A stretch of 64,000 nt of DNA from NCBI RefSeq assembly GCF_027912415.1, contig NZ_CP115175.1:2604001-2668000 (forward strand), given 5' to 3'. The notes below the pieces were generated by a model. That model searched no databases. It was not told the origin of the DNA and saw only the letters and a program-made list of their open reading frames with translations. Source of the stretch: Homoserinibacter sp. YIM 151385. GTDB lineage: Bacteria; Actinomycetota; Actinomycetes; Actinomycetales; Microbacteriaceae. This document shows positions 9,514 through 18,516 of the stretch, one piece after another. Made by a program: the position numbers and the translations under genes. Position 1 is the first letter of the stretch; each line of letters opens with the position of its first letter.

Positions 9514-9969
9514 GCGGCGGTGCCCGTCCGAGGGCCGAGGGCCGGTGAGGCGTCGGAGGATGTCGCGGAGCCCCTCGACCTGCTCGGGGTCGAGCACGTG
9601 CAGGACGTGACGGCCGAGCGCGTCCCGGAGCGATGCCTCCGCATCCGCCCACGCGCGCTCTCCCGCCGAGCTGATCGAGATCTCGACGCCGTTCTTCAGG
9701 CGGGTGCGCGCGACGAGCCGCTGGTCCTCCATGCGGGTGAGGAGGTGCGAGAGGCGCCCGCGGTCCCAGCCGGTGGCGGCGGCGAGGGCGTTCTGCCTCA
9801 GCGTGCCGCCCGCCGCGTGCAGGTGGATCAGGACGGTGCGTTCCGGCTCGCCGACGTCGGACGCCGCGTTCACATCGCGGATGATCGAGGCCCGGAGGTG
9901 CTCGTTGGCGTGCTTCCAGGCCAGCCAGAGCTGCACGACGTCCATCGTCGAGTCCTCGTCCCCGGTCAT
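9511..9969 (-). CDS. MarR-family transcriptional regulator
   Basis: 152 residues. Helical dimerisation ends flank a winged helix-turn-helix at about residues 45-105 (ERTVLIHLHAAGGTLRQNALA, then GWDRGRLSHLLTRMEDQRLV, then the wing TRLKNGVEISI). MarR proteins usually repress a divergent detoxification gene and release on ligand or oxidant binding. The ATG at 9969 is chosen because GAGAGGAG lies just before it; the longer upstream frame has no such site. It is divergent from the DUF2316 and aldo-keto reductase genes, with an inverted repeat in the 91-base gap. No cysteine is present, so a thiol switch is unlikely. Confidence 0.9.
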   Translation of the reverse strand: MTGDEDSTMDVVQLWLAWKHANEHLRASIIRDVNAASDVGEPERTVLIHLHAAGGTLRQNALAAATGWDRGRLSHLLTRMEDQRLVARTRLKNGVEISISSAGERAWADAEASLRDALGRHVLHVLDPEQVEGLRDILRRLTGPRPSDGHRR

Positions 9970-10000
9970 GCTCTCCTCTCGCGGAATGTCACCACGCAAC

Positions 10001-10044
10001 TGTTGCACATTCAATAGCTTGCGCGTAGTGTTGAATCCGCAACA
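10001..10044. promoter_or_regulatory. Probable MarR operator: inverted repeat between divergent genes
   Basis: TGTTGCACATTCAA (10001-10014) and TTGAATCCGCAACA (10031-10044) are inverted with 12 of 14 matches around a 16-base spacer. A second small palindrome, GCAACTGTTGC (9996-10006), overlaps the left arm. This AT-rich block is the only one in the 91-base gap between marR and the DUF2316 gene, which fits an operator controlling both directions. Confidence 0.65.
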
Positions 10045-10060
10045 GAAAGTGAGGTGGTGC

Positions 10061-10372
10061 ATGTCCCTGAACGCCGAAGAGCGTGAGCGCACCAGCCGCG
10101 AACTGCGACAGGGCCTCTCCGCCCTCGGGCTGGACCGCGTGCGGCTCGCCCGGCAGCTGGGCTGGTCCGAGGCGCGAGTGGAGTCCGTGCTCGCCGTCGA
10201 CCCCGCCTCCGACCCGGTCGACGTGTGGGAGCTGCGGGACTTCCTCGTCGAGACGGCGACGAGCCGCGGGTCGAAGCCCGCTCCGTTCACCGTCCTCACG
10301 CCCTCGGCGCGCGTGCGGGCCGGCGCGTGGTTCGCGCTCCGCCGCCCGCCCCGGTGCATCCCGGATATCTGA
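10061..10372 (+). CDS. DUF2316 family small protein
   Basis: 103 residues, with no signal peptide or membrane segment. The sequence begins MSLNAEERERTSRELR and carries a helix-turn-helix-like stretch (VRLARQLGWSEARVESVLAV, about residues 29-48) followed by DVWELRDFLVE, matching DUF2316 proteins of about 100 residues known from Firmicutes and some actinobacteria. It sits between a MarR gene and an oxidoreductase. The helical repeat suggests DNA or protein binding, but its function is unknown. The stop is 26 bases before the reductase ATG, so the two are probably cotranscribed. Confidence 0.75.
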   Translation: MSLNAEERERTSRELRQGLSALGLDRVRLARQLGWSEARVESVLAVDPASDPVDVWELRDFLVETATSRGSKPAPFTVLTPSARVRAGAWFALRRPPRCIPDI

Positions 10373-10398
10373 TCGACTCACCACCAGAGGAACCCACC

Positions 10399-11397
10399 AT
10401 GACCAGCACCTCCTTCCCCACCCGCGCATTGGGCTCGACCGGTCTCACGACCGGCGCCGTCGGCCTCGGCGCCGAGATGATGTCGAACGAGCCGCTCAGC
10501 CGCGAGACCTCCGTCGCCACGATCCGCGCCGCGCTCGACGCCGGCATGAGCCTCATCGACACCGGCGACTTCTACGGCATGGGCGACAACGAGGAGCTGA
10601 TCCGCGAGGCGCTGCGACCCGGCGACCGAGAGCGGACGATCCTGAGCGTGAAGTTCAACGGCCTCAAGGATCCGGCCGGCCGCTTCGTCGGGATCGAGGG
10701 GCGCCCCGAGCACGTCAAGAACTTCCTGACGTACTCGCTGCGCCGACTCGGCACGGACCACGTCGACATCTACCGTCCCTCCCGCCTCGCCGCCGATGTC
10801 CCGATCGAGGACACCGTCGGCGCGATCTCGGAGCTCATCGACGCCGGCTACGTTCGCCACCTCGGCCTCTCCGAGGTCGGCTCCGAGACCATCCGCCGCG
10901 CCCACGCCGTGCATCCGGTCGCCGACGTGCAGCTGGAGTACTCCGTCTTCAGCCGCGGCATCGAGCGCGACATCCTCGGCACCTGTCTCGAGCTGGGGAT
11001 CGGGATCACGGCGTACGCCGTCCTCGGCCACGGCCTGCTCACCGGCGACTTCCAGCGCGACGCCGTCGACCCCCGCTTCAAGGGCCACCTGCCGCGTTTC
11101 GACGCGGAGAACCTGCCGGCGAACCTCGCACTCGTCGACGGGCTCCGTGTCGTCGCCGAGCGACGGGGAGTCAGCGTGGCGCAGCTCGCGATCGCGTGGG
11201 AGCTGGCGAAGAGCGAGCGAATCGTCCCCCTCGTCGGCGCGCGGCGGCCGGAGCGCATCGCCCAGGCCCTCGAGGCCGCGCACCTGGTCCTCAGCGCGGA
11301 GGAGGTCGCCGAGATCGAACGCCTCGTCCCGGCCTCCGCGATCGCCGGCACCCGCTACGCGGCGCCGCTCATGGCGCTCCTCGACAGCGAGCGCTGA
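10399..11397 (+). CDS. Aldo/keto reductase family protein with the catalytic His position changed to Ser
   Basis: 332 residues, a TIM-barrel NADPH-dependent reductase fold. The family tetrad is Asp54 (LIDTGDFYG), Tyr59, Lys85 (LSVKFNG) and a His after strand 4. Here the last position reads DIYRPSRLAADVPIED, with Ser128 where family members have the His of HR. C-terminal IVPLVGARRPERIAQ is the typical NADPH 2'-phosphate site. The ATG at 10399 follows AGAGGAA. The gene is downstream of DUF2316 under the MarR operator, which suggests induction by a reactive carbonyl or xenobiotic. Activity with Ser128 is uncertain. Confidence 0.88.
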   Translation: MTSTSFPTRALGSTGLTTGAVGLGAEMMSNEPLSRETSVATIRAALDAGMSLIDTGDFYGMGDNEELIREALRPGDRERTILSVKFNGLKDPAGRFVGIEGRPEHVKNFLTYSLRRLGTDHVDIYRPSRLAADVPIEDTVGAISELIDAGYVRHLGLSEVGSETIRRAHAVHPVADVQLEYSVFSRGIERDILGTCLELGIGITAYAVLGHGLLTGDFQRDAVDPRFKGHLPRFDAENLPANLALVDGLRVVAERRGVSVAQLAIAWELAKSERIVPLVGARRPERIAQALEAAHLVLSAEEVAEIERLVPASAIAGTRYAAPLMALLDSER

Positions 11398-11446
11398 AGG
11401 CGCTCGCGCTCGGGCCGGCGACCACATCGGCGCTCCCCGCCGCCGA

Positions 11447-11452
11447 TAGGGT
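11447..11452 (+). promoter_or_regulatory. -10 box TAGGGT for rmlA (leaderless)
   Basis: TAGGGT ends 6 bases before the GTG at 11459. This favours that start over the in-frame GTG at 11453. Confidence 0.5.
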
Positions 11453-11458
11453 GTGGGT

Positions 11459-12316
11459 GTGAAGGGGATCATCCTGGCCGGGGGCACCGGCACGCGCCTG
11501 CACCCCATCACGCAGGGCATCTCGAAGCAGCTCGTGCCCGTGTATGACAAGCCGATGATCTACTACCCGCTCGCGACGCTCATGTCGGCCGGCATCCGCG
11601 AGATCCTCGTGATCACGACGCCCGGGGATCGCGCCGCCTTCGAGCGCCTGCTGGGCGACGGCTCGGGGCTCGGCATCCGCCTGGCCTACGCGGTGCAGCC
11701 CGAGCCGGAGGGCCTCGCGCAGGCCTTCCTCATCGGCGCCGACTTCATCGGCGGCGACGACGTCGCGCTCGTGCTGGGCGACAACGTCTTCCACGGCCTC
11801 GATCTCGAGGGCGCGGCCGAGGCGCCGCTCGACGGCGCGCGTATCTTCGCCTACCCGGTCTCGAACCCGAGCGCCTACGGCGTCGTCGAGTTCGACGCGG
11901 AGGGCCGGGTGCTCAGCATCGAGGAGAAGCCCGAGCACCCCCGCAGCCGCTACGTCGTGCCGGGCCTCTACTTCTACGACGCGGACGTCGTCGAGATCGC
12001 GCGCGGCATCCGTCCGAGCGCCCGCGGCGAGTACGAGATCAGCGAGGTCAACGCCACCTACCTCGCGCAGGGACGCCTCCACGTGCAGCCGCTCGATCGC
12101 GGCACCGCGTGGCTCGACACGGGCACGGTGGAGTCGATGGTCGCCGCGACCGAGTACGTCCGGGTCATCGAGGCGCGGCAGGGCCACAAGATCGGCTGCA
12201 TCGAGGAGATCGCCTGGCGGCGCGGCTGGATCGACGACGCGCGGCTGCTCGCGCACGCCGATGCACTCGCGAAGAGCGGCTACGGCGACTACCTGCGCGG
12301 GCTGCTCGACTCGTGA
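11459..12316 (+). CDS. rmlA: Glucose-1-phosphate thymidylyltransferase
   Basis: 285 residues. It makes dTDP-glucose from glucose-1-phosphate and dTTP, the entry to dTDP-rhamnose. [16 protein letters not shown] holds the nucleotide loop (residues 8-16), followed by Lys23, [17 protein letters not shown] for the metal and substrate site, and the C-terminal signature GTAWLDTGT. The GTG at 11459 gives the canonical MKGIILAGG start and sits 6 bases after a -10 box. The stop overlaps the next acyltransferase (GTGA). It is separated from rmlBD by the MarR cassette and reads away from them. Confidence 0.96.
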   Translation: MKGIILAGGTGTRLHPITQGISKQLVPVYDKPMIYYPLATLMSAGIREILVITTPGDRAAFERLLGDGSGLGIRLAYAVQPEPEGLAQAFLIGADFIGGDDVALVLGDNVFHGLDLEGAAEAPLDGARIFAYPVSNPSAYGVVEFDAEGRVLSIEEKPEHPRSRYVVPGLYFYDADVVEIARGIRPSARGEYEISEVNATYLAQGRLHVQPLDRGTAWLDTGTVESMVAATEYVRVIEARQGHKIGCIEEIAWRRGWIDDARLLAHADALAKSGYGDYLRGLLDS

Positions 12317-14415
12317 CCCGCGGCTTCCGCCCGGAGATCCAGGCACTTCGCGCGCTCGCCGTGCTCCTGGTGGTGGGCTTCCATCTCTGGCCGGAGCGCC
12401 TCTCGGGCGGCTACATCGGCGTCGACGTCTTCTTCGTCATCTCCGGCTACCTCATCACCGACCACCTCGTGCACGGGCTCGAGCGCGAGGGCAGGATCGA
12501 CGTCATCCGATTCTGGGGACGCCGCATGCGGCGTCTGCTCCCCGCGGCGCTGCTCGTGCTCCTCGTCACGCTCGCCGCGGTGCTGCTGCTCGCGCCGTCG
12601 ACCAGGGCCGCGCAGTTCGCGACCGAGATCGGCGCCGCGGCCGTCTACGCGCTGAACTGGGTCCTGGCCGCGAACGCCGTCGACTACTTCGCCGAGAGCA
12701 ACCTCGTCTCACCCGTGCAGCACTACTGGTCGCTGTCCGTGGAGGAGCAGTTCTACTTCATCTGGCCGCTGCTGCTCGTCCTCGCGGCGATCCTCGCGCG
12801 CCGTGCCGGCCGCCGGCTCCGCCCGGTGCTCGTCGCGCTGCTCGCCGTCCTCGGGGCCGCCTCCTTCGCCGTGTCGATCGTCATGACGGCGGCCGACCAG
12901 CAGTTCGCGTACTTCGCGACGCCGACCCACGTCTGGGAGTTCGCACTCGGCGGGCTGCTCGCGCTCGCCGGCGCCCGGGTGACCGCCGTCGCCGCGAGGA
13001 TGCCCGGGCTCGCCGCCGCGGCCTCCTGGGCCGGGCTGCTCGCGATCCTCGTCTCGGCGCTCGTCTTCGACGGGGCGACCGCGTTCCCGGGCTGGATCGC
13101 CGTGCTTCCCATCGGCGCCGCGGTGCTCGTGATCGCCGCCGGGATGCCGGGGACCCGGCTCTCCCCGGCCCCGCTGCTCCGCCTCCGGCCCGTGCAGTGG
13201 GTCGGCGACGTCTCCTACTCCCTCTACCTCTGGCACTGGCCGCCCATCGTGCTGCTGCCGTTCGCGCTCGGTCGCGACCTCGGCACCCTCGACAAGCTCC
13301 TCATCCTCGCCGCGGTGCTCGTGCTGGCGGGCGCGACGAAGCGCATCGTCGAGGATCCGCTCCGCGGACTCCCGCTGCTCGCCCGCGGTCGGCTCCGCTC
13401 GCTCGTCGCGGGGGCGGCGGCGAGCGCGCTCGTGCTCGGGATCGCGGCGGTCCCGGTGGCCATGGCGAGCGCGGCGACCGCCAACGCGCTCGCCTACTCG
13501 GAGGACCGCGTCGCGGCGATGCGGGCCGGCGACGCGCCCTGCTTCGGCGCCGCCGCCGCCCTGGAGGGCGCCGACTGCCCCGACTCCCACCTCGTGGACC
13601 CGCAGCTCGGCCCCTCGGCGGCCGTCGACGACTCCCAGACGGCCTGGCTGGAATGGAAGGCCGAGCGGGATCCGTTCTTCCGGCTGGACTGCGAGATGGC
13701 GACCCCGGACATCGAGGAGTGCCGCGGGGGATCGGCGCAGCCGAGCGCGACGATCGCGCTCGTCGGCGACTCCCACGTCAACCACCTGCTCCGCCCGGTC
13801 ATGGAGCTCGCCAAGGCGCACGACTGGCAGGTCCTCGAGTACATGAAGGGCTCCTGCCGGCCGACCGCGCCCGACTACGCGAGCAACGTGCCGAAGGAGC
13901 AGCGCCCGGATTGCACGCGCTGGAAGTCGGAGATCGGCGAGTTCGTCGCCGATCGCCCCGACATCGACCTCGTGGTGACCTCGGGAGCCGTGCAGGGCTA
14001 CGCGGTGCGGCCGGACGGGCCGAGCGGCGAGGCGGTCGCGGACGCCTTCGGCGCGCTCTGGACCCAGTGGCGCTCCGCGGGGATCCCGGTCCTGGCGGTG
14101 TCGGACGTCCCCCGGCCCCGGGGCCGCGACATCCCCGACTGTATCGTCGAGAGCGGCGTCGACGAGGATCCCTGCGCCATGCCGCGCGACGAGATCGTCG
14201 CGGAGGACGGCATCATGATCGCCGCGTCGCGGGCGGACGACCGCGGGATCGGCTCGATCGAGCTCTACGACCGCTTCTGCGACGCCGAGACGTGTCATTT
14301 CGTCGTCGGCGGCGTCATCACCCACAAGGACAACAACCACATGACGTCGACCTTCGCCGCCACGCTCGCGCCGGAGCTCGACGAGCGGATCCGAGCGCTC
14401 CTCGACGCGGGCTAG
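12313..14415 (+). CDS. Membrane O-acyltransferase with C-terminal SGNH domain (OafA/OatA-like), copy 1
   Basis: 700 residues. The N-terminal acyltransferase-3 domain (about 1-370, ten or eleven helices) opens [23 protein letters not shown] and includes [20 protein letters not shown] and [13 protein letters not shown]. The extracellular SGNH hydrolase-like domain has GDSH with Ser487 and the terminal D673-x-x-H676 pair (DNNHMT). In this family acetyl or other acyl groups are passed across the membrane to a sugar. The GTG overlaps the rmlA stop, so it may modify the rhamnose-containing glycan. The window has two further homologues. The TAG stop contributes to the next promoter. Confidence 0.92.
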   Translation: MTRGFRPEIQALRALAVLLVVGFHLWPERLSGGYIGVDVFFVISGYLITDHLVHGLEREGRIDVIRFWGRRMRRLLPAALLVLLVTLAAVLLLAPSTRAAQFATEIGAAAVYALNWVLAANAVDYFAESNLVSPVQHYWSLSVEEQFYFIWPLLLVLAAILARRAGRRLRPVLVALLAVLGAASFAVSIVMTAADQQFAYFATPTHVWEFALGGLLALAGARVTAVAARMPGLAAAASWAGLLAILVSALVFDGATAFPGWIAVLPIGAAVLVIAAGMPGTRLSPAPLLRLRPVQWVGDVSYSLYLWHWPPIVLLPFALGRDLGTLDKLLILAAVLVLAGATKRIVEDPLRGLPLLARGRLRSLVAGAAASALVLGIAAVPVAMASAATANALAYSEDRVAAMRAGDAPCFGAAAALEGADCPDSHLVDPQLGPSAAVDDSQTAWLEWKAERDPFFRLDCEMATPDIEECRGGSAQPSATIALVGDSHVNHLLRPVMELAKAHDWQVLEYMKGSCRPTAPDYASNVPKEQRPDCTRWKSEIGEFVADRPDIDLVVTSGAVQGYAVRPDGPSGEAVADAFGALWTQWRSAGIPVLAVSDVPRPRGRDIPDCIVESGVDEDPCAMPRDEIVAEDGIMIAASRADDRGIGSIELYDRFCDAETCHFVVGGVITHKDNNHMTSTFAATLAPELDERIRALLDAG

Positions 14416-14445
14416 CATGGGACGGCGCCGAGAGACGGCGCCGTC
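14413..14445 (+). promoter_or_regulatory. -10 box TAGCAT and adjacent 9-bp inverted repeat
   Basis: The acyltransferase stop TAG plus CAT forms a -10 box (14413-14418). Directly after it GACGGCGCC (14421-14429) and GGCGCCGTC (14437-14445) form a perfect inverted repeat with a 7-base loop, covering the expected start of transcription near 14425. It could be an operator or a hairpin at the 5' end of the leader of the next gene. Confidence 0.5.
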
Positions 14446-14462
14446 GAGCTCTCGGAGTGCCC

Positions 14463-15965
14463 ATGCCCTCGCCGATCGCGTCGCTGCGCGCGCTCCCGCG
14501 CGAGGTGCGCTGGGGTCTCCTCGGCGTCGTCGCGCTGTATCTCGCGACGGTCGCCTTCAACATCGTCGTGCTCCCCTGGCGAGGCGCCGCGGACAGCTAC
14601 GACCACATGGACTACATCTGGCAGGTGTGGAACGGGCATCTCCCGGCGCCGTACGGCCACGAGCTGCCGGGCATGAAGGAGCCGGATCCCGGCGGGACGA
14701 CCCGCCATGCGACCGCCTCGCATCCTCCGCTCTACTACCTGCTCATGGCGGGCCTGGTCGGCCCGCTCCTCGACTCGGGCGCGTGGGAGTCCGCCGTCCT
14801 CGTCACCCGGATCTTCAACGCGCTCGTCGGCCTCGCGATCCTCGGGGTCGCGGCCTGGCTCGGCTGGCGCGTCGGCGGCCGCCTGCGGGCGCCCCTCGCG
14901 ATCGCGCTCCCGGCGACGACGGTGCTCGTGACCGCGTTCATGAAGGTCGCGGGGGACAGCTACAACGACGCCTTCGCGACCCTCTGGGCCTCTGTCGTGC
15001 TCGCCTGCGCGATCGTCGCGCTGCTCGAGGGTCCGCGACGCACGCTCCTGATCGTGCTCGGCATCGCGGCGGTGCTCGGCGTCGCGACCCGCTCGACGAT
15101 CGTTGTGACCGCGGCGCTCGGCGTCATCGCCGTCATCGCCGCGTTCGTCGTCCACCGTCCGGAGTGGCGGCTGCGGCGCCGCATCGGCGTCGGCGTGGGC
15201 TACGGCGCCGCGGTGCTCGTCGCGGGCGTGGCGGCGATCGGCTGGTACTTCCTGTTCAACCTCGAGCGCTCGGGATCCTGGTTCCGCTCGCGTGTCCAGA
15301 CGGCGGTCGCCGGGCGGGAGAAGAAGTCGCTCCTCGACAACCTCTCGGATCCGGACTTCTACCTCGTCGTCCCCGGGCGCCTTCTCGGCCTCCGAGACTG
15401 GAACGGCCTGCTCCCGATCAACTTCCCGCTCTCGCTGCTCCTCTCGGCGATCTGCATCGCCGGCCTCGTGATCCTCGCCCGTCGCGCCCGCCGCGCTGCC
15501 GCGCCGGGACGCCTGCCGGTGATCCTCGTCGTCGTGCTCGCCGCGGTGCAGCTCGCCGGCCTCTACGCGATGCAGCTGCAGCACGCGACGGGCTGGGGCC
15601 TCATCAACATCCGGTACTTCCTCCCCGGGCTCCTCATCATCGGCATGGTCCTCGCGGTCGGGTCGCTGGGATACGAGCGCGCCCGAGGCTGGGTCGCGAC
15701 GGCGGTGATCGCGGTGCTCGCCGGCGCCGCCTTCGTGGACTCGGTCTGGTTCCTCAGCCGCTTCGTCGAGGACGCGACGCCGCTGAGCATCCTGCGCCGC
15801 GTCGCCGACCGGGTCGAGAAGAACGGCGTGCCGCTCGAGACGCTCCCCGTCCTCGCGGTGCTCGCGGTCGTCGCGCTCGCGGTCGTCGCCGCGGCGCTCC
15901 ACCGCGCCACGGCGCCCGCCCGGCTGCTCGAATCCGCACCCCGATCGGGGCCGGGCGAGCGCTGA
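14463..15965 (+). CDS. GT-C-type polytopic membrane protein, DUF2142/GT39-like
   Basis: 500 residues with about eleven hydrophobic helices. After the first helix the loop has ADSYDHMDYIWQVWNG, an acidic loop like the Asp-containing loop of GT-C transferases, and then ASHPPLYYLLMAGLV, a motif seen in lipid-linked sugar transferases (HPPLYY). GT-C enzymes take sugars from polyprenyl-phosphate carriers on the outer face. No characterised relative was recognised, so donor and acceptor are unknown. ATG at 14463 follows CGGAG. A short leader containing a hairpin separates it from the acyltransferase. Confidence 0.7.
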   Translation: MPSPIASLRALPREVRWGLLGVVALYLATVAFNIVVLPWRGAADSYDHMDYIWQVWNGHLPAPYGHELPGMKEPDPGGTTRHATASHPPLYYLLMAGLVGPLLDSGAWESAVLVTRIFNALVGLAILGVAAWLGWRVGGRLRAPLAIALPATTVLVTAFMKVAGDSYNDAFATLWASVVLACAIVALLEGPRRTLLIVLGIAAVLGVATRSTIVVTAALGVIAVIAAFVVHRPEWRLRRRIGVGVGYGAAVLVAGVAAIGWYFLFNLERSGSWFRSRVQTAVAGREKKSLLDNLSDPDFYLVVPGRLLGLRDWNGLLPINFPLSLLLSAICIAGLVILARRARRAAAPGRLPVILVVVLAAVQLAGLYAMQLQHATGWGLINIRYFLPGLLIIGMVLAVGSLGYERARGWVATAVIAVLAGAAFVDSVWFLSRFVEDATPLSILRRVADRVEKNGVPLETLPVLAVLAVVALAVVAAALHRATAPARLLESAPRSGPGER

Positions 15966-15976
15966 GGCCGCCCGGG

Positions 15977-16031
15977 TATGCTGTCGTGGTCCGACCGACG
16001 AGCGGCGCCGCCGATTCCGGTCGACCACGAC
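15977..16031 (+). promoter_or_regulatory. -10 box TATGCT and long-range inverted repeat upstream of the nitroreductase-like gene
   Basis: TATGCT (15977-15982) is followed at once by GTCGTGGTC (15983-15991), repeated in inverse as GACCACGAC at 16023-16031. The 31-base loop is GC-rich and itself folds. A leader of about 78 bases separates the expected start of transcription from the TTG at 16067. Either an operator or a structured leader is possible. Confidence 0.45.
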
Positions 16032-16066
16032 TCCCGCCACCCACACCTTCGTAGACGGAGACCAGC

Positions 16067-17149
16067 TTGCTCGGCCGACTGAAGCGCATCGCCAAGAACC
16101 TGCTCGCGATCACCTGGATCCGGAACGCCTACGAGGTGTTCAACCGGGTGTTCCTGGAGAGCTTCGGCTCGAGCCGCATCCTCGCGCACATCTACTACTT
16201 CTTCTCCTTCGTCACCTTCAACCGCGAGCAGGCCGGCGTCCTCCGCGGTCGCCGCGACTACTACCGCAACAAGAAGAAGCACCGCCTCACGCACGTCGAG
16301 CTGCGCCGCAACATCCACCGGCTCGAGAAGGGCATCATCATGCTCCCGCGCCGCGACGTGTTCGCGCGCGACTACATCACGGAGACGATCGAGTTCTACG
16401 CACAGGCGGTCGAGCAGTGCCAGGTGGCGCCCGGCACGATGGATCAGAGCGAGATGGACTGGGCGCACGACGTGCTCGTCGAGTACTTCCGGGTGAACAC
16501 CGGGACCGCCCCCGCGGTGGATGCCGCCCGCGCCCGCTTCGAGGCGCTCGGCTACGGCGCCGAGTCGACCGGCAAGATCCCCTACGTCAAGAAGCAGCTC
16601 TCCGACATCTCGTACGCGCAGTTCGAGGAGCTCGCGATGCAGCGCCGCTCGGTGCGCTGGTTCGAGCAGAAGCCCGTCCCGCGCGAGCTCATGGATCAGG
16701 CGCTCCTCATCGGCCGCCAGGCGCCGACCGCCTGCAACCGACTGCCCTACGAGTTCCGCGTCTTCGACGATCCGGAGATGGTGAAGACGGTCGCGGGCCT
16801 GCCCTTCGGCTCGGCCGGCTATGCGCACAACATCCCCTCGATCGTCGTCGTGGTCGGCAAGCTCGAGAGCTACTTCAGCCCGCGCGACCGCCACGCGATC
16901 TACGTCGACTCCTCGCTCGCGGCGATGTCGTTCATGTTCGCGCTCGAGACGCTCGGCCTCAGCTCGAGCGTCATCAACTGGCCCGACTTCGAGCCGCTCG
17001 AGGCGAAGATGCAGAAGACCCTGGGGCTCGGCGTCTCCGATCGCGTCGTCATGCTCATCGCGGTCGGGTACGCGCACCCCGAGGGCCTCGTGCCGTTCTC
17101 GCAGAAGAAGGAGCTCGGCACCTTCCGCAGCTACAACCGCCTCGCCTGA
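16067..17149 (+). CDS. Nitroreductase-fold protein of surface-polysaccharide clusters
   Basis: 360 residues. The N-terminal part (1-120) is basic and helical and includes HRLEKGIIMLPRR. The C-terminal part (about 185-360) is a nitroreductase-like FMN fold beginning QRRSVRWFEQKPV, with RQAPTACNRLPYEFRVF and SSLAAMSFMFALETLGLSSSVINWP. Proteins of this architecture occur beside polysaccharide pyruvyl transferases, one of which is encoded 6 kb downstream, but no reaction has been assigned to them. Start is TTG at 16067, preceded by GACGGAGACC. No signal peptide is seen, so it is probably cytoplasmic. Confidence 0.75.
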   Translation: MLGRLKRIAKNLLAITWIRNAYEVFNRVFLESFGSSRILAHIYYFFSFVTFNREQAGVLRGRRDYYRNKKKHRLTHVELRRNIHRLEKGIIMLPRRDVFARDYITETIEFYAQAVEQCQVAPGTMDQSEMDWAHDVLVEYFRVNTGTAPAVDAARARFEALGYGAESTGKIPYVKKQLSDISYAQFEELAMQRRSVRWFEQKPVPRELMDQALLIGRQAPTACNRLPYEFRVFDDPEMVKTVAGLPFGSAGYAHNIPSIVVVVGKLESYFSPRDRHAIYVDSSLAAMSFMFALETLGLSSSVINWPDFEPLEAKMQKTLGLGVSDRVVMLIAVGYAHPEGLVPFSQKKELGTFRSYNRLA

Positions 17150-17249
17150 GAAAGCCCTCATCCGACGCGCCGAAGTTGTCAAGCCCGTTGGAATCGGCTG
17201 GCAAGTTTGAGAGAGTTGCCTCGTTCGGGTGACAGAACGGGGGAGTCCT
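17150..17249 (+). other. Intergenic region with an AT-rich promoter-like block
   Basis: Between the nitroreductase-like gene and the CHAP gene, bases 17176-17215 are markedly lower in GC and include TTGTCA (a possible -35) and a short GGCAA/TTGCC inverted repeat (17200-17220). No clear -10 was identified. The region ends in the GGGGAG ribosome-binding site at 17240-17245. Confidence 0.35.
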
Positions 17250-18509
17250 ATGCGCGATCGAAGGATGACGGGGTCGACAGCGGCCGATGTGGAGACGAGC
17301 GTCTCCGACGCGAGGCCGTCGACGGGAGCCGGCCGCCGCCATCGGCACGCGCTGCTCGGCGGAGTCGGCGCGCTCGCGATCGGGCTCTCGCTCATGGTCG
17401 CGGCCCCGGCGCAGGCGGCGCCGACGCCCCAGCTCACGATCACGACGCAGCAGACCGAGATCCGCAAGGGCGAGGCGCCGCGGCTGTCCGGCACCGTGAA
17501 GCTGAGCGGGAAGGCCCTCTCGGGCGTCACGGTGACGATCCAGACCCGCCTCACGACGAAGTGGAGCACCGCGATCACCGCGAAGACGAACTCGAAGGGC
17601 GTCTTCGTCACGAACGTCCAGCGGGTGAAGCGCGCCGACATCCGCGCGTACCTCGGCGCGAGCTCGAAGTGGGCCTCGGCCGCCTCGGAGCCCGTCTCCG
17701 TCGAGCTGACGGAGGCGCCCCAGACGCTCGAGCAGAAGCAGGAGCTCCTCGCCGCGCAGCTCGGCGCCGCGACCTCGAAGCTCATGACCGGGACCTCCAA
17801 GAAGGGCGTCAAGATCCGCTGGCAGCGCTACTCGAGCGGCTACCTCCTCGAGCGCAACACCGGCAGCGGCAAGGAGCGCACCTGGTACATCTCGGCCAAG
17901 TTCGCGGAGCCGTACCGCAAGGCGGGCTCGGCGCTCAGCACGCTCGGGGTGCCCACGCAGGACCCGCAGTGCGGCCTGCTCGACACCGGCTGCATGCAGG
18001 AGTTCGACGGCGGCGTGATGTACCGCAACCCGAAGGGCAAGGCGACGACCACCGCCAACGCGACCCTCTGGACCGGCAACGTCGCGAGCACGAAGATGAT
18101 CGCCGTCGAGCGCACCCAGCTCGGCTACGTCGAGCCCGGATTCCGCATCAACAAGTACACGAGCTGGAGCGGCTACCGCGTCGCGTGGTGCGCCATGTTC
18201 CAGACCTGGGCCGGCTTCGCCGGAGGCGAGTCGCAGGCGGTCCCGAACGCGAAGAACTTCGACCAGTTCAAGGCGCTCGCGCGCCAGCGCGGGCTGTCGA
18301 AGGGCAAGCCGAAGACGGGAGCGGTCGTGTTCCTCGCCTTCGGCGGCGGGAACGTCGCGACCCACGCCGGCATCGTCACCAAGGTGAACTCGAACGGCAC
18401 CATCGACACGCTCGAGGGCAACGTGACCCAGGCGAACGGCTCGCGGAAGGTCGTCGCCAAGACGCGGCCGACCACGATGGTCACCGCCTGGTTCATGCCC
18501 AAGGAGTAG
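17250..18509 (+). CDS. Secreted CHAP-domain peptidoglycan hydrolase
   Basis: 419 residues. A basic N-region, a hydrophobic helix (about 36-53) and PAQAA give a signal peptide cleaved near residue 57. Next comes a bacterial Ig-like domain (about 58-150), then an LGFP-like stretch (SALSTLGVPTQDPQ near 235) and a C-terminal CHAP domain with catalytic Cys314 (RVAWCAMF) and His372 (ATHAGIV). CHAP enzymes cut peptide bonds in the cell wall. ATG at 17250 is preferred over GTG 17229 because GGGGAG lies 4 bases before it. Its place in a polysaccharide cluster suggests local wall opening or anchoring. Confidence 0.88.
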   Translation: MRDRRMTGSTAADVETSVSDARPSTGAGRRHRHALLGGVGALAIGLSLMVAAPAQAAPTPQLTITTQQTEIRKGEAPRLSGTVKLSGKALSGVTVTIQTRLTTKWSTAITAKTNSKGVFVTNVQRVKRADIRAYLGASSKWASAASEPVSVELTEAPQTLEQKQELLAAQLGAATSKLMTGTSKKGVKIRWQRYSSGYLLERNTGSGKERTWYISAKFAEPYRKAGSALSTLGVPTQDPQCGLLDTGCMQEFDGGVMYRNPKGKATTTANATLWTGNVASTKMIAVERTQLGYVEPGFRINKYTSWSGYRVAWCAMFQTWAGFAGGESQAVPNAKNFDQFKALARQRGLSKGKPKTGAVVFLAFGGGNVATHAGIVTKVNSNGTIDTLEGNVTQANGSRKVVAKTRPTTMVTAWFMPKE

Positions 18510-18516
18510 GCGGGGG

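Noticed and set aside
17150-17249. Possible cyclic-di-AMP riboswitch before the CHAP hydrolase
   Set aside because: The region is too short and lacks the conserved ydaO core sequences.
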